64,000 nt of DNA from Deltaproteobacteria bacterium (GTDB lineage Bacteria; JAGRBM01; JAHCIT01), in NCBI GenBank assembly GCA_026129095.1, contig JAHCIT010000007.1, forward strand, positions 155,940 to 219,939, given 5' to 3'. The notes beneath the pieces were generated by a model that ran no database searches, had not been told where the DNA came from, and saw only the letters and a list, made by a program, of their open reading frames with translations. A program made the translations under genes and the position numbers. Positions within the stretch are counted from its first letter, which is position 1. Every line of letters starts with the position of its first letter. Below, in pieces: positions 45,114-56,831 of this stretch.

Positions 45114-46596
45114 AACCCGCTGGGCGTGCGTGAACCTGCCGGAGCTTCCGCTCCAGATCCTCGTACGCGCCCATCCTGACTGGCACAAACTGCCGGTGGC
45201 GGTGGTTGAGTCGGACAAGCCGCAGGCGTTCATTCTTGCCGTGAATGAAAGCGCACGGCGCAACCGGATCATTCCGGGGATGCGGTATGCGGCGGGGTTG
45301 TCGCAGTCGAGGGAGCTTCGCGCCGGGCCGGTCGGCAGGCCGGAGATCGAGACGGCTGTGAAACTGGTCGGCGGCGAGCTGCGCCGGTTCAGTCCGGAAG
45401 TGGAGCCCTCAGATGACGAACCGGGAATCCTCTGGCTGAACGCCACCGGTCTTGAGCCGGTCACGCCGTCGCTTCCCAAATGGGCATGGTCCATTCTGGA
45501 TACGCTGAGGGCCAAGGGGTTTCGGTCGAACGTCGCCGTCGGTTTCAGCCGGTTCGGGAGTTATGCAGCCGCCAAGACGCGCCCCGGTGTCACGGTGTTT
45601 CCGTCACTCAAAGACGAAACGGCAGTCGCGGGTTCGGCGCAGCTCGACCGGCTTGGTCTCGCCCCAAAGCTTCTCTCGCACCTGGCAAAGCTGGGTGTTG
45701 TGACCGTCAGGGACTTTCTAGGGCTCCCGCCGACGGGCTTACTCGAACGATTTGGTCCCGAAGCACAGCGGTTTCACCGCATGGCGACCGGCGAAGCCTG
45801 GAAGCCGCTCGCGCCGGAATCGCCCGTGGAAGCTCCCCGGTCGTTGCTCCTTCTCGATCACCCGGAGACCGACTCAACCCGGCTTCTGTTCTTTATCCGC
45901 CGCCAGCTTCATCCGCTGCTCTCGGAACTTGCGGCCCGGTATCAGGCCCTTAGTGAACTGAGGGTCCGGTTCGCCCTTGAGCGAAAGCTGACTTGGCGTG
46001 AAGCAGTCCGTCCGGCATTCCCGACGCTGGACAGCGTAGCGATCCTCGATCTCGTGCGCCTGACACTGGAACGGACGCCGCTCCAGGCGCCGGTCCGGGA
46101 ACTGGAACTGACCGCCATTGGTACACCAGCCGAGCAGGAACAGCTCCGGCTGTTCAATGAGAACCCACGCCGCGACCTCCGGGCGGCGGCGCGGGCCTTT
46201 GCGAGGCTCCGGGCCGAATACGGAGAAAATGCCGTCTCTCGCGTGGTGCTCCGCGACGGCCATTTGCCGGACGGCCGATACTCGCTGGAACCGCTCCAGG
46301 CCTTACCCCTGCCGAAGGATTTGCCCGAAGCTGATCCGGCCCTGATTCGCCGGATTTACGACAAGCCGGTCGCGCTCCCGGTCCTGCCCGGACGGGAACT
46401 TTCCCGGAATCTTCTCAGGGCCTTTATCGATGGTGCGATTGCCAGAACAGCCGGCCCGTTTCTGTTCGAGGGCGGCTGGTGGCACCGGGATACGGACCGT
46501 GAATACCACCTGGTCGAGACCGTCAACGGCGAGATCGTCTGGGTTTTCTACGACCGCAAGCAGTCCCGCTGGTTCCTGCACGGCGAGGTCCGCTGA
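45094..46596 (+). CDS. imuB: ImuB, Y-family polymerase-like mutasome protein
   Basis: A 500-residue protein of the ImuB family (catalytically inactive Y-family polymerase). It starts [19 protein letters not shown], lacks the DE acidic pair of active Y polymerases, has a helix-hairpin-helix region ([20 protein letters not shown]), and ends with the C-terminal domain [20 protein letters not shown], which binds DnaE2 and the sliding clamp in known cases. Three bases separate it from dnaE2. Confidence 0.92.
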   Translation: MDQPDSETRWACVNLPELPLQILVRAHPDWHKLPVAVVESDKPQAFILAVNESARRNRIIPGMRYAAGLSQSRELRAGPVGRPEIETAVKLVGGELRRFSPEVEPSDDEPGILWLNATGLEPVTPSLPKWAWSILDTLRAKGFRSNVAVGFSRFGSYAAAKTRPGVTVFPSLKDETAVAGSAQLDRLGLAPKLLSHLAKLGVVTVRDFLGLPPTGLLERFGPEAQRFHRMATGEAWKPLAPESPVEAPRSLLLLDHPETDSTRLLFFIRRQLHPLLSELAARYQALSELRVRFALERKLTWREAVRPAFPTLDSVAILDLVRLTLERTPLQAPVRELELTAIGTPAEQEQLRLFNENPRRDLRAAARAFARLRAEYGENAVSRVVLRDGHLPDGRYSLEPLQALPLPKDLPEADPALIRRIYDKPVALPVLPGRELSRNLLRAFIDGAIARTAGPFLFEGGWWHRDTDREYHLVETVNGEIVWVFYDRKQSRWFLHGEVR

Positions 46597-46598
46597 CC

Positions 46599-49500
46599 AT
46601 GTATGTGCCGCTCTGGTGCAAGACGAACTATTCGTTCCTGGAAGGGGCGAGCCACCCAGAGGAACTGATAGAGACGGCTCACCGGCTGGGCCTGCCCGCC
46701 ATCGCGGTTACCGACCGGGACGGTTTGTACGGGATCGTCCGGGCGCATGTCCGGGCGAAAGAGTTGGGTATCAAGCTGATCGCTGGTTCCGAAGTCACTG
46801 TGCCCGGTATTTCGCCGGTCGTCCTGCTGGCGAAAGACCGGCCGGGATACGCAAACCTCTGCCGCCTGATCTCAAAGGGGCGGCTCCGCAAGCCCAAGGG
46901 CGAATCGGAAGTGACCTTGGCGGAACTCTGCGAACACGCGGAGGGTCTGTTCTGCCTGTGCCGGAGACCGGTTGAAGCCGCCGATAATCTAAAGGCCGCC
47001 TTCGGGCTTCGCCTTTATGCACTCCTCGCTCGTCACCGTGTGGCTGAAGAAAACGACGACGAGGTTTCGCTGAGAGAATGGGCCGTCCGCCATGGCGTCC
47101 AGACGGTTGCTGCCGCTGAAGTTCTCTATCACCAGCGTTCACGGAAACATCTTCAAGATGTACTCTCCTGCATCCGGCACGGTGTTACGCTTGCGACCGC
47201 CGGAACCCGCATCCGCCCGAACGCGCAGAACGGTCTCATTCCGCCGGAAAGTTTCAGCCGCCTGTTCGCAGACGACCCTGGCGCAGTTCGCCGGACCGTT
47301 GAGATTGCTGACCTGTGTTCTTTCTCGCTTTCCGAGATCCGCTACCGCTATCCGGACGAAAGGCTCCCCTCCGGGCTCACGACTTCCGGGTGGCTGCGGG
47401 TGCTGGCGGCGCAGGGAGCCGCCAAGCGGTACCCGGATGGTGTGCCCGCCGACGTGACGGCCCAACTCCACAAGGAAATCTCGCTCGTCGAGGAGCTGGA
47501 CTACGCCGGTTACTTCCTGACCATGTGGGAGATCGTCGAATACTGCCGGGCGAACGAAATCCTCTGCCAGGGGCGGGGATCGGCCGCGAACTCCGCTCTC
47601 TGTTACTGCCTTGGCATTACGGCGATTGATCCGGTTCGCATGGGGCTGCTGTTCGAACGGTTTCTCTCGAAAGAACGGGCGGAACCGCCTGACATCGATC
47701 TCGACATCTCCCATGCCCGTCGTGAAGAAGTAATCCAGCATGTCTATGAAAAGTACGGCCGCGACCGGGCCGCGATGGTCGCCAACATCATCCGCTACCG
47801 GGGCCGCTCGGCCGTCCGGGACATAGGCAAGGCGCTTGGTTTCCCAGAAACCGCCCTCGACCGGGTAGCGAAACTCATGGACTACTACAGCCCGCCGTCG
47901 CCGGAACTGCTCCACCAGGCTGGTTTCGATCCCGATGCACCGGCCTGCGGGCACCTCATTCGCCTGTGCGAGGAGATTATCGATTTCCCCCGGCACCTCT
48001 CCATCCATCCCGGCGGTTTCCTGCTCGGCCATGAGCCGGTCCACGACCTCGTGCCGATCGAAAACGCGACCATGCCGGGCCGGACCGTCATCCAATGGGA
48101 CAAGGAGGACGTGGAGAGCCTTGGGTTGTTCAAGGTGGATCTGCTGGGTCTTGGCGCACTGACGATGCTCGACATCTGCTTCCGGCTGCTGAAGGAGCAC
48201 CGGGGGATTGAGCTTTCGATGGCCACGATCCCGGCGGAAGACCCCGCTACGTATGACCTCATGTGCCGGGCCGATACCGTCGGTGTTTTTCAGATCGAGA
48301 GCCGGGCGCAGATGGCGATGCTACCCAGGCTGAAGCCCCGGACCTTCTACGACCTCGTGATCGAGGTGAGCATCGTCCGGCCCGGACCCATCACTGGCGG
48401 CATGGTGCATCCCTACCTTCGCCGCAAGCACGGCAAGGAACCTGTCACGTACCCCCATGAACTGCTTCGCCCGGTTCTGGAGAAAACGCTCGGCGTGCCG
48501 CTCTTTCAGGAACAGGTGATGCGGCTGGCCGTTGTCGCCGCCGACTACACCCCCGGCGAAGCGGACCAGCTCCGGCGGGACATGGCCGCGTGGCGAAAGA
48601 CCGGCCGGATCGAGAAACACCACGAACGGCTCGTCCAGCGGATGACTGCCAAAGGGATCGCCCCGGAGTTTGCCGAACGGGTCTTCGAGCAGATCAGGGG
48701 TTTTGGCGAATACGGCTTCCCCGAGAGCCACGCCGCCAGTTTCGCGCTGATCAGCTACGCAACGGCGTATCTCAGGACTCATTACCCCGTGGAGTTCACC
48801 TGTGCGCTCCTTAATGCCCAGCCGATGGGCTTCTACAGTCCCTCCACGATCATCGACGATGCCAAACGGCATGGCGTGAGAGTGCTCCCTGCCGATGTCA
48901 CCCTGAGTGATTGGGACTGTGCCCTCGAAAGCGGTTCTATCCGGATGGGGCTTCGCTTTGTGAATGGTCTGGGTGCGGCCGATTGGGAGAAAATGCTTGC
49001 CGGTAAACCGTTCGCGTCGTTGGCCGATTTTGTCCGCCGTACGAAGCTGGATGAAAATGCCTTGAACACCCTGGCTGAAGCCGGTGCGCTGGATGCCTTC
49101 GGGGGTGACCGGCGAGCGATGCTCTGGGAGGTGCGCGGACTCCTGAGCAGCCGGCAGTTTTCGCTACCGCTGGATACCGTCGCCGCGAATCCCGGTTTTC
49201 GGCCGCTCAACGCTTTCGAGACAATCGCCTGGGACTACCGGACAAAAGGCCACAGCACGGAGGCGCACCCCCTGTCGGAACTCCGGCCCGAACTCATCCG
49301 GCAGAGGCTCCCCGACGCCAAGACTCTGTCAGGAATGAAGCACGGCGACCGGGTCCGCTACGCCGGTATCGTCATCTGCCGCCAGCATCCGGGGACCGCC
49401 AACGGGGTGACCTTCTACACGCTTGAAGACGAGACCGGCTTCGTGAACCTCATCGTCTGGAGGAAGGTGTTCGAACACTATTCCGTTATCGCCAAGTCGG

Positions 49501-49628
49501 CTTCGCTGATGGGAGTCACCGGGAAGCTCCAGTCCGAAGACGGCGTGGTCCACCTGGTCGCCGAACGGCTTTGGGAGCCGAAGCTCAAGATCAGGCCGGA
49601 GCGGGTGGGGAGCCGGGATTTTCGATGA
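46599..49628 (+). CDS. dnaE2: Error-prone DNA polymerase III alpha homologue
   Basis: A 1009-residue C-family polymerase (ImuC/DnaE2) for translesion synthesis. It begins with a PHP domain ([35 protein letters not shown]), has the catalytic DIDLDIS motif, [11 protein letters not shown] and the [19 protein letters not shown] region, and ends with an OB-fold segment ([19 protein letters not shown]). It is shorter than DnaE1 and lacks the tau-binding tail, as expected. It completes the operon imuA-imuB-dnaE2. Confidence 0.96.
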   Translation: MYVPLWCKTNYSFLEGASHPEELIETAHRLGLPAIAVTDRDGLYGIVRAHVRAKELGIKLIAGSEVTVPGISPVVLLAKDRPGYANLCRLISKGRLRKPKGESEVTLAELCEHAEGLFCLCRRPVEAADNLKAAFGLRLYALLARHRVAEENDDEVSLREWAVRHGVQTVAAAEVLYHQRSRKHLQDVLSCIRHGVTLATAGTRIRPNAQNGLIPPESFSRLFADDPGAVRRTVEIADLCSFSLSEIRYRYPDERLPSGLTTSGWLRVLAAQGAAKRYPDGVPADVTAQLHKEISLVEELDYAGYFLTMWEIVEYCRANEILCQGRGSAANSALCYCLGITAIDPVRMGLLFERFLSKERAEPPDIDLDISHARREEVIQHVYEKYGRDRAAMVANIIRYRGRSAVRDIGKALGFPETALDRVAKLMDYYSPPSPELLHQAGFDPDAPACGHLIRLCEEIIDFPRHLSIHPGGFLLGHEPVHDLVPIENATMPGRTVIQWDKEDVESLGLFKVDLLGLGALTMLDICFRLLKEHRGIELSMATIPAEDPATYDLMCRADTVGVFQIESRAQMAMLPRLKPRTFYDLVIEVSIVRPGPITGGMVHPYLRRKHGKEPVTYPHELLRPVLEKTLGVPLFQEQVMRLAVVAADYTPGEADQLRRDMAAWRKTGRIEKHHERLVQRMTAKGIAPEFAERVFEQIRGFGEYGFPESHAASFALISYATAYLRTHYPVEFTCALLNAQPMGFYSPSTIIDDAKRHGVRVLPADVTLSDWDCALESGSIRMGLRFVNGLGAADWEKMLAGKPFASLADFVRRTKLDENALNTLAEAGALDAFGGDRRAMLWEVRGLLSSRQFSLPLDTVAANPGFRPLNAFETIAWDYRTKGHSTEAHPLSELRPELIRQRLPDAKTLSGMKHGDRVRYAGIVICRQHPGTANGVTFYTLEDETGFVNLIVWRKVFEHYSVIAKSASLMGVTGKLQSEDGVVHLVAERLWEPKLKIRPERVGSRDFR

Positions 49629-49645
49629 AACGGCTATCTAAATCT

Positions 49646-51505
49646 CTAGAATTCTTTCCCAAGTTTACGGCCTTCGATCTTTACGGCCTCCATACGTTTC
49701 GCAAGGTCAACTTGAAGCGGTTCGAGTCTACGTGTCATGTCCTCAACAAGACGTGTCACCAGTTGGGATAAAGCGTCCAAAGCCTTGAATCTGGCTTCGC
49801 TAATACGAGCCCGTCCCTCGTCGATGAGTTGCCGAAGTTCTGACTCGCGTCTGATCCGTTCGGTGTGGTGCTCTTTCACTGACAATAAATATTGATCGCG
49901 CCACACCCCGAAAGACGCAAAGAGAGAAACTATGTCAGAACGAAACACCTGCCGTTTTGCGCGCAATAGATCGGTTAACGACATAAGTTTTTTCAATCGT
50001 TCGCGGCAAAGCGATATCGCTTTCCAGAATACTAGGATCCGTCGATCTGGCCAAAAGATTCTCCGCAGAATCGAGGTCCGCGTCAATTGCGCCGCGATCT
50101 CCTTTTGATGCTGAATAATTTCGTTTCGTCCGGCCGCAAGTAAACCGATTATCACTGAGTCATCAGGACATTCGCAGGTGTGCAGCCATCTCTGCAGATC
50201 CAATACGACTTGCCCAATTGCACTATTGTGTTGGTTTACTAATTTTGTAAGGTCCGACTGATATCTCGCTTTTTCTGCATCAAACGTAGACTGCATTTCG
50301 TTGTTTAAACGCTTCGCCGTCTCGCCAAAACCAGCTCGTGCCTTCTCGTACTCTTCTAGTGACGCCCGTAACGGTCGTTCTTTCAGATTTTCAGACAAAA
50401 GTCGGCCACCGATTGCGCCAAAGATTCCACCAAGAACTCCGCCAATTGCCGTCCCCACACCAGGAGCGATAAATGTTCCTATAGCAGCCCCAATTTTCCC
50501 ACCTGCGGTGCCCCCAATCGCAACTCCACCAATATCAAATCCCGCATTCCCAACTGCCGTAACTAAGTCTGTGTGGCCTTTATCTAATAGATTAAATTCC
50601 CGCCACCCGGAAAATACGGCCGTTATCCACGGAAAGTGTAAGTCGACTATGTCTGGTGAGCCCAATGCGGCGTGAGTTGCATTTGCCGCATGCTCCGTAA
50701 CAGCCGCACCGGTTAGGCTATGATCAACGATAACAAGATGATCTTTACCCGAGCTTAAATAGTGAAGCAGATCATTAGCTGAAGCATGTGCATCTAGATG
50801 GAACGCACTGGCCGGCACATGCACCGCGTCTGATGGAATGACAACAGGAATATCCGGAAAACGGGCAAAATGTCCGGCGAGCTGGTGGGCATCGGCCACA
50901 AGTTTTACGTTTACCTCATGACCGTGGAGTATCAGGTCCCAACCTGTCTGGTTAGAGGATTCGGGCCATCCAACATTTAGCCCCGCATGAACCAAATGAT
51001 TAGCGACCACGACCTCGGCGAGATGGCCCTTCAGTTTATTCAGTCCTGCGTCACTTAATCCTGTCCATAATGAATGTTCATACCCCTGAATCTGTTGGCT
51101 CAAATCACCGAAAGTTCTCAGCTGAGTTCCCGACAATCTTTGCATAGCTTCGTAATATGCACCATCAACTGTCGAAAGTTCGTGAAGCACATCTGCCGTC
51201 CGGATGACAGCTGCTTCGATACCGGCGGTGATAAGTCCGGCCCTTAATTGATCGCCAGCATCGCGGGTATTCGAGGACATTTGGCCGATTTGCACTTCGA
51301 GTTCTGGGACTTCTTCGCAACAATCCTGAGTTGATACCCGCATCCGGAGATCGAGCGCTACTGGATCGTATGGGTCTGGCAACAATTCATCGGCTAGTTT
51401 TTTAATCTCTGCCCCATGGCGTTTCGCTAGCCATTTATGACGACTGAATGATGCCGCAACGGCCATGAAACCTAATACAATCGCGATTTGTACGGCGATA
51501 CTCAT
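49646..51505 (-). CDS. Membrane protein with nuclease-like motif and glycine zipper
   Basis: A 619-residue protein. Residues 1-20 form one transmembrane helix. Residues 160-205 resemble a restriction-nuclease-like fold: GHLAEVVVANHL, then GWD190 and VNVK201 (E..D..xK pattern). Residues 320-370 are a glycine zipper (GGVAIGGTAGGKIGAAIGTF) and can insert into a membrane. From 375 on the protein is long coiled coil. It is lower in GC than dnaE2 next to it and overlaps nothing. This combination suggests a membrane-acting defence effector or a transported protein; the family is not recognised. Confidence 0.6.
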   Translation of the reverse strand: MSIAVQIAIVLGFMAVAASFSRHKWLAKRHGAEIKKLADELLPDPYDPVALDLRMRVSTQDCCEEVPELEVQIGQMSSNTRDAGDQLRAGLITAGIEAAVIRTADVLHELSTVDGAYYEAMQRLSGTQLRTFGDLSQQIQGYEHSLWTGLSDAGLNKLKGHLAEVVVANHLVHAGLNVGWPESSNQTGWDLILHGHEVNVKLVADAHQLAGHFARFPDIPVVIPSDAVHVPASAFHLDAHASANDLLHYLSSGKDHLVIVDHSLTGAAVTEHAANATHAALGSPDIVDLHFPWITAVFSGWREFNLLDKGHTDLVTAVGNAGFDIGGVAIGGTAGGKIGAAIGTFIAPGVGTAIGGVLGGIFGAIGGRLLSENLKERPLRASLEEYEKARAGFGETAKRLNNEMQSTFDAEKARYQSDLTKLVNQHNSAIGQVVLDLQRWLHTCECPDDSVIIGLLAAGRNEIIQHQKEIAAQLTRTSILRRIFWPDRRILVFWKAISLCRERLKKLMSLTDLLRAKRQVFRSDIVSLFASFGVWRDQYLLSVKEHHTERIRRESELRQLIDEGRARISEARFKALDALSQLVTRLVEDMTRRLEPLQVDLAKRMEAVKIEGRKLGKEF

Positions 51506-51749
51506 CTAAGGATTACACCCGTATTCTTGATAAGCGATCGAATAAGTATTCGACTGATAAGCAATACATTGCCCATTATTACGATGGCGATGATTGAAAT
51601 TCTAATCGAGCCGACCAACGCGTGTTCATTTGAGTCATCTCACATCCTGGGCGCAGCGGAAACCATTGCCATTGCTTCGGGACAAAGGAAGATAATGGCC
51701 TCGGTGAGTTCCTCTGAAGCTTCTCGGATCGTCAATCATCCACGCGCCC

Positions 51750-54700
51750 TCACGCCGCCCACTTCTCGGCGAACAATTCCGCCTGGCTGAGGACCGTCTG
51801 GATCGCCTTTTCCTGTTTGTCGGGTGGATAGCCGTAGCGTTTCAGGATCACCTTCACGAGGCTGCGTAGTTTCGCGCGGACGCTTTCCTTGACGGTCCAG
51901 TCGATAGTGGCGTTTTTGCGGACCTTTTCGACCAGCTCGCGGGCAATATTCCGTAACGTGTCGTCGCCCAGCACCTTTACGGCGCTGTCGTTCACTTCCA
52001 GAGCGTCGTAGAAGGCCAGTTCGTCATCGGAGAGACCAAGTTTGTCACCCCGGTCCTGCGCCTTCCGCATCTCCTTGGCGAGTTCAATCAACTCCTCGAT
52101 CACCTTGGCGGTCTCGATGGCCCGGTTCTGGTAGCTTTTGACCGACTTCTCCAGCATCTCGGAGAAACTCTTGGACTGGACGAGATTGCGTTTCGACCGC
52201 TGCCTGATCTCGTCGTTCAGGAGCTTCTTGAGCGTCTCTAGTGCCAGATTCCGGTGCGGCATCCCCCGGATTTCCGCCAGGAACTCGTCGGAGAGAATCG
52301 AGATATCCGGTTTCTTGAGGCCGGCTGCCGCGAAAATATCGATCACGCCGGTCGGCGCCACGGCACTGGATACCAATTGACGGATGGCGTGTTCGATATC
52401 CTCCGGGTCGCGGGTGGAGGCGGTCCCGGTCTTCGCCAGTGCGCCCTGAACCATCTGGAGGAACGCCACCTCGTCCCGGATAGCGAGCGCGTCCTCATGG
52501 GGGGCGGCCAGCGCGAACGCCTTCGAAAGGTCCGCCACCGCTTTCAGGAACCGGGAGCGGCCGTCCTCAAGACCGATCACGAAATCGAGCACCATCGGGA
52601 GCAGCGCAAGCTGTTCCCTCGGTTTCCCGATCACCTGCCGGTATTCAAACCCATGAAGCAGGTGCTGGCAGATCTCGAACTTCTCCTTGAGGACGGCGAC
52701 CGCCTCCGCCTGATCGACTGCCGTGCTGCCCTGTCCGCCGCTCTCCGTATAGGTGGCGAGCGCATATTTCAGCTGGTCGGCGAGCCCGAGGTAGTCCACC
52801 ACGAGACCGCCCGGCTTGTCCTTGAACACCCGGTTCACCCGCGCGATCGCCTGCATCAGACCGTGACCGCGCATCGGCTTGTCCACGTACATCGTGTGCA
52901 GGCAGGGTGCGTCGAAACCGGTGAGCCACATATCCCGCACGATCACGATCTGGAACGGGTCGGCCGGGTTCTTGAACCGCTTGGCCAGATCCTCGCGCCG
53001 GGGCTTGTTGCGGATATGGACCTGCCAGTCGGGATTGTCGTCGGCGGAGCCGGTCATCACGACCTTGATCCGCCCCTTGTCGTCCGAGTCGTCGTGCCAG
53101 CCGGGGCGAAGCGCCGTGATCGCCTTGTAGAGGTCCACGCAGATCCGGCGGCTCATGCAGACGACCATCGCCTTGCCGGACATGGCCGAAGTGCGGTTCT
53201 CGAAATGCTTCACCAGGTCTTCCGCGATCAGTTTGATCCGCTTCTCGGAACCGACCAGTGCTTCGAGCGCCGCCCACTTGCTCTTGAGCTTTTCCTTGCG
53301 GGAGGTCTCTTCGTCCTCGGTAATTTCGTCGAACTCGGCGTCCACCCGAGGCTTCTCGCTGTCTTTAAGTTCGAGCTTGGCGAGTCGGCTCTCGTAGTAG
53401 ATCGGCACCGTCGCGCCGTCCAAAACTGCCCGCTGGATGTCGTAAACGCTGATGTAGTCGCCGAACACGCTGCGCGTGTTCTTGTCCGACAGCTCGATCG
53501 GCGTCCCGGTGAAGCCGATGAACGAGGCGTTCGGGAGCGCGTCCCGCATATGCCGGGCGAACCCGTCGATGAAGTCATACTGCGTCCGGTGCGCTTCGTC
53601 GGCGATCACCACGATATTGCGCCGGTCGGAGAGCATCGGGAACTTCTCGCCCTTCGCTTCGGGCATGAACTTCTGGATCGTCGTGAAGATCACCCCGCCG
53701 GACGCCCGCGTGAGCAGTTCCCTCAGGTCGCCACGGTCCTTCGCCTGCTGCGGTTTCTGGCGCAACAGCTCGCTGCACCGGCTGAAGACGCCGAAAAGCT
53801 GGTCGTCCAGGTCGTTGCGGTCGGTAATCACCACAAGCGTTGGGTTCTCCATCGCCGGATGCTGGATGACCCGTCCGGCATAGAACGTCATCGTGAGGCT
53901 CTTGCCCGACCCCTGGGTGTGCCAGACGACCCCGGCGCGGCGGTCCTTCTTCGTCGCCGTAACCGTGGCCTCCACCGCCGTCCGGACCGCATGGAACTGG
54001 TGGTAGCCGGCGATCTTCTTGATCGTGGCTGCGTCCTCCTGCTCGAAGACGATGAAATAGTGCAGATAGTCGAGAAATCTCTCCTTCTCGAACAGCCCGC
54101 GAACAAGGACCTCCAGTTCGAGGAGCCCCTGCGGCATGTCGGTCTCGCCCCGGATCGTCCGCCAGGGGTTGAACCGCTCCTTGTCGGCCGTGAGCGATCC
54201 GACCCGCGCGTTCACGCCGTCCGACACCACCAGAAGCTCGTTCGGGCCGAAGAGCGACGTGATCTGCTGCTTGTAGGTCTGGAGCTGGTTGAAGGCGGTC
54301 CAGATATTGGCCTCTTCGTCGCCGGGATTCTTCAGCTCCAGCACGGCGAGCGGCAGGCCGTTCACGAACACGACGATATCTGGCCGCCGGTTCATCCGGT
54401 TCTCGATCACCGTGAACTGGTTCACGGCGAGCCAGTCGTTCCGGTCCGGCCGGTCGAAATCGATCAGCGCGACCTTGTCGTGCCTGGTGCCGCCCCCGGA
54501 CAGCAGGTATTCGACATCCACGCCTTCCACGAGCAGCTGGTGGAACGCCCGGTTTGTGCCGACGAGCGACGGTGCGCCGATCCGCTGGATCTTCCGGAAT
54601 GCCTCGTCCAGCGCGTCAGCGGGGATCTTGGGGTTCAGCCGCGCCAGCGCGTCCCGCACCCGGCCTTCAAGCAGGACTTCGGAAAACTCTTTACGCTCCG

Positions 54701-54803
54701 GTCTCGGCCCTTCCGGTTCGATGTTCGGACCGTATTCGACCGAATACCCCAGCCCTCGGAACCACTCCAGGCATGCTTCTTCGAGGTGGGATTCGGTAAC
54801 CAT
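51750..54803 (-). CDS. hsdR: Type I restriction enzyme R subunit
   Basis: ATP-dependent translocase and nuclease subunit of the restriction complex, 1017 residues. N-terminus [19 protein letters not shown]; nuclease core PDIVVF...LAVLELKNP (PD-(D/E)XK); Walker [14 protein letters not shown] box [21 protein letters not shown]; helicase motif VI region near QAIARVNR. Full length, GC-rich, no frameshift. Its ATG overlaps the stop of the preceding gene in TAATG, so it is translationally coupled. It lies far from hsdS because four genes intervene. Confidence 0.96.
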   Translation of the reverse strand: MVTESHLEEACLEWFRGLGYSVEYGPNIEPEGPRPERKEFSEVLLEGRVRDALARLNPKIPADALDEAFRKIQRIGAPSLVGTNRAFHQLLVEGVDVEYLLSGGGTRHDKVALIDFDRPDRNDWLAVNQFTVIENRMNRRPDIVVFVNGLPLAVLELKNPGDEEANIWTAFNQLQTYKQQITSLFGPNELLVVSDGVNARVGSLTADKERFNPWRTIRGETDMPQGLLELEVLVRGLFEKERFLDYLHYFIVFEQEDAATIKKIAGYHQFHAVRTAVEATVTATKKDRRAGVVWHTQGSGKSLTMTFYAGRVIQHPAMENPTLVVITDRNDLDDQLFGVFSRCSELLRQKPQQAKDRGDLRELLTRASGGVIFTTIQKFMPEAKGEKFPMLSDRRNIVVIADEAHRTQYDFIDGFARHMRDALPNASFIGFTGTPIELSDKNTRSVFGDYISVYDIQRAVLDGATVPIYYESRLAKLELKDSEKPRVDAEFDEITEDEETSRKEKLKSKWAALEALVGSEKRIKLIAEDLVKHFENRTSAMSGKAMVVCMSRRICVDLYKAITALRPGWHDDSDDKGRIKVVMTGSADDNPDWQVHIRNKPRREDLAKRFKNPADPFQIVIVRDMWLTGFDAPCLHTMYVDKPMRGHGLMQAIARVNRVFKDKPGGLVVDYLGLADQLKYALATYTESGGQGSTAVDQAEAVAVLKEKFEICQHLLHGFEYRQVIGKPREQLALLPMVLDFVIGLEDGRSRFLKAVADLSKAFALAAPHEDALAIRDEVAFLQMVQGALAKTGTASTRDPEDIEHAIRQLVSSAVAPTGVIDIFAAAGLKKPDISILSDEFLAEIRGMPHRNLALETLKKLLNDEIRQRSKRNLVQSKSFSEMLEKSVKSYQNRAIETAKVIEELIELAKEMRKAQDRGDKLGLSDDELAFYDALEVNDSAVKVLGDDTLRNIARELVEKVRKNATIDWTVKESVRAKLRSLVKVILKRYGYPPDKQEKAIQTVLSQAELFAEKWAA

Positions 54804-55726
54804 TACTTAGATTTGGGTGTGCTGGCTGCGTCCGCGCGAGTTTTTGCTGGAGTCTTCTTCACTCGAACCTTCCTCCCGCCGCCACCAGTTACGACTATTG
54901 CTCTCCAGTCGTTAATCCCGCTTCGGTCTAATTCACTTTGAAATATATCTCGAGTGGTAAATGCTTCCGTCTGATATATAAGCGAAATGAATCTCTTCCA
55001 TTGACCAGGCTTATACCCATTTGCGTCCTCCAGAATTCCTGAAAACGCGACCTTCAGCTCCTCTTCTTTATCTACGAATTTGAGCTCGACGGCAACGTGT
55101 GAATCGAGCAATCCGAAATCCGGTTCAAATCCCTTGATTGGCCTCGATATCTTGGGACGATCAACATAATCGACGTATTCCGTCGATAACCATGCTCTCG
55201 CGAGTTTATGTAATTCAGGCTCACTTTTAGGCTCAGCACCAAGTTTTTTTGTATAATGTCCTAAACTTTCAAGCCTTCTTGATAGTCCTCTAAAGGCTTC
55301 CTCCTCAACTGCATCCTCTTGTGTTTTGCCCTTCAATGCCGAAGCTCCACCAACTAACGCTACTACAGCATAATAGTAAGTTACTAAAAGGTTGAGTTGA
55401 TGACTGTGCAAACAGTCATAGTCGGGTACCGGCTCTATATCCTCAGGATTTCTGCCACCATTACTTTCTTCCCATTTCGCTTTATTATCAGTTAATAGTG
55501 TATTAAATCCATATGCTTCCATCATCGCACATAATGATAAAAATACCTGTTGTAGATCACCGTAATATCTTTCGTAATCGAGGTCTTTCTCACTATCACC
55601 TAAATCATCGTCCCCATAATGAAAGAAATACGGGTCTAGCCGATTTAGCGATTTCTGAGCTTCATCTATAGTTTCTTTGACGCCAGCCAATGCGATTATT
55701 AACGCTTTACGGATATCTCCGTTCAT
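54803..55726 (-). CDS. PD-(D/E)XK nuclease-like protein
   Basis: A 307-residue protein. Residues 200-217 (FEPDFGLL then VAVELKFV) give the nuclease triad P202-D203...E214-x-K216. The N-terminal 150 residues are helical. A basic C-terminal tail ([11 protein letters not shown]) may bind DNA. It shares a cistron with hsdR (TAATG). Its GC content is lower than hsdR. It is an accessory gene nested in the restriction operon; specificity unknown. Confidence 0.7.
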   Translation of the reverse strand: MNGDIRKALIIALAGVKETIDEAQKSLNRLDPYFFHYGDDDLGDSEKDLDYERYYGDLQQVFLSLCAMMEAYGFNTLLTDNKAKWEESNGGRNPEDIEPVPDYDCLHSHQLNLLVTYYYAVVALVGGASALKGKTQEDAVEEEAFRGLSRRLESLGHYTKKLGAEPKSEPELHKLARAWLSTEYVDYVDRPKISRPIKGFEPDFGLLDSHVAVELKFVDKEEELKVAFSGILEDANGYKPGQWKRFISLIYQTEAFTTRDIFQSELDRSGINDWRAIVVTGGGGRKVRVKKTPAKTRADAASTPKSK

Positions 55727-55760
55727 ACAGCACCCTAATTTTTCATATATTACAATGTCA

Positions 55761-56723
55761 CTAGGTCACGATCCTTGAATATGGATTTTTATCTATAATT
55801 GCGGATCTGATTTTTTCTCTCAGCACATTTTTGAAATCAGAACCCTTATTTAAGGCCAATACAATTTCTTCAAGAGTACAAAGCACGATCACTTTTTGTT
55901 GAAGGGCATCCCGGCAAGTGCTGATTGCTGGTTCAGTAAAATCACTCGCAGATATAATTAACGCTCTTCCTTCCGCACGATGATACACCCTTACCAAATG
56001 TTCGGATATTTGCGGCACGCCTAGTGGTGTATTCCACCACTTCATCTCGACAAAATAAACGTGTCCATCAAGATCAATTACGCCATCAATCTGCTCAACG
56101 ACGCCTTCGCCCGATCCACCGACTACAGTGAAGGCGTCCCTTATGCCTATATCGAACGCTTTGAATAACGCATTTAGAGCTGGCTCAAGAGCTTTGCCCC
56201 GTTCTTGCGGATTACTTATCGCGAAGATTCGGAAGAGGTCGTTTTTTGAGGTCTCAATTGCTAGCGCTCGTCGGCGGATAGCTTCCTTCTTCACCTGTTC
56301 TTGATCGAGACGCAGTTTTCTCTCGCGTTCTCGTTCAATATCTATCCTCGTGAAGCTATCTTTGACGTTAACTAATTCACGTACCTCCGTGACCAGCCCA
56401 CGAGCCTTGAGCCGATCTTCGTCCCAGCAGACCGAGAAGTTTTCGAACTCCACTACGCGCTTAAGAACCTCCCTACGCTCTCTTAGGCAAACTTCCCCCT
56501 TTTGGTTGAGGGCGGTCAGAATCTGACGGACAATATCGAATTTATTTATGCTTTTGGGCTCGCGCTCCCACTGTTGGAACGGACCAACAACGAGTGCGTC
56601 CGAAACACCAGCACCCTTGAAGAAGAGGAAAACGTCCTTTTTGGCTTTGTTTAAAAGCGGGATCGTGCTGATAAGCAGATTCATCAGCTCTGGTGGATAG
56701 TGGAACGTTATGTCGACGCTCAC
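55761..56723 (-). CDS. Mrr-like restriction endonuclease domain protein
   Basis: A 320-residue protein. The C-terminal half has an Mrr-type nuclease core: GKALEPALNALF (E180), VVEQIDGVIDL (D213) and VYFVEMKWW (E226, K228). The first ~130 residues are a separate unrecognised domain with alternating strands and helices; residues 128-165 are a charged coiled coil. It starts at GTG overlapping the stop of a 30-codon scar ORF in GTGTGA. No repeat of hsdR sequence lies between it and the next gene (37 bases). Confidence 0.75.
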   Translation of the reverse strand: MSVDITFHYPPELMNLLISTIPLLNKAKKDVFLFFKGAGVSDALVVGPFQQWEREPKSINKFDIVRQILTALNQKGEVCLRERREVLKRVVEFENFSVCWDEDRLKARGLVTEVRELVNVKDSFTRIDIERERERKLRLDQEQVKKEAIRRRALAIETSKNDLFRIFAISNPQERGKALEPALNALFKAFDIGIRDAFTVVGGSGEGVVEQIDGVIDLDGHVYFVEMKWWNTPLGVPQISEHLVRVYHRAEGRALIISASDFTEPAISTCRDALQQKVIVLCTLEEIVLALNKGSDFKNVLREKIRSAIIDKNPYSRIVT

Positions 56724-56812
56724 ACCCGCTCCCTATTTAGTCTCGCTATCTCATTCGGCCTATCCCGGAACCACTCCAGGCACAGCTCTTCGAGATCGGA
56801 TTCGGCGACCAC
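56720..56812 (-). pseudogene. Scar ORF 2: HsdR-start/HsdS-end hybrid, 30 codons
   Basis: Frame starting GTG at 56812. Residues 2-16 VAESDLEELCLEWFR closely match HsdR residues 2-16 [15 protein letters not shown]; after a divergent middle it ends LNRERV then TGA, resembling the HsdS end (LAGEKV). Its stop overlaps the next gene's GTG start in GTGTGA. It is too short to be a nuclease subunit. It may act only as a translation-coupling leader. Confidence 0.65.
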
Positions 56813-56831
56813 TATTCAAATGCCTCTTAGC

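Noticed and set aside
51506..51749. Small gene between the membrane protein and hsdR
   Set aside because: The only open frame is on the plus strand, has no ribosome-binding site and no likeness to proteins I know.
52254..54941. A very long open plus-strand frame (895 codons) opposite hsdR
   Set aside because: It is a high-GC mirror of hsdR with no ribosome-binding site or family motifs; HsdR motifs are clear on the minus strand.
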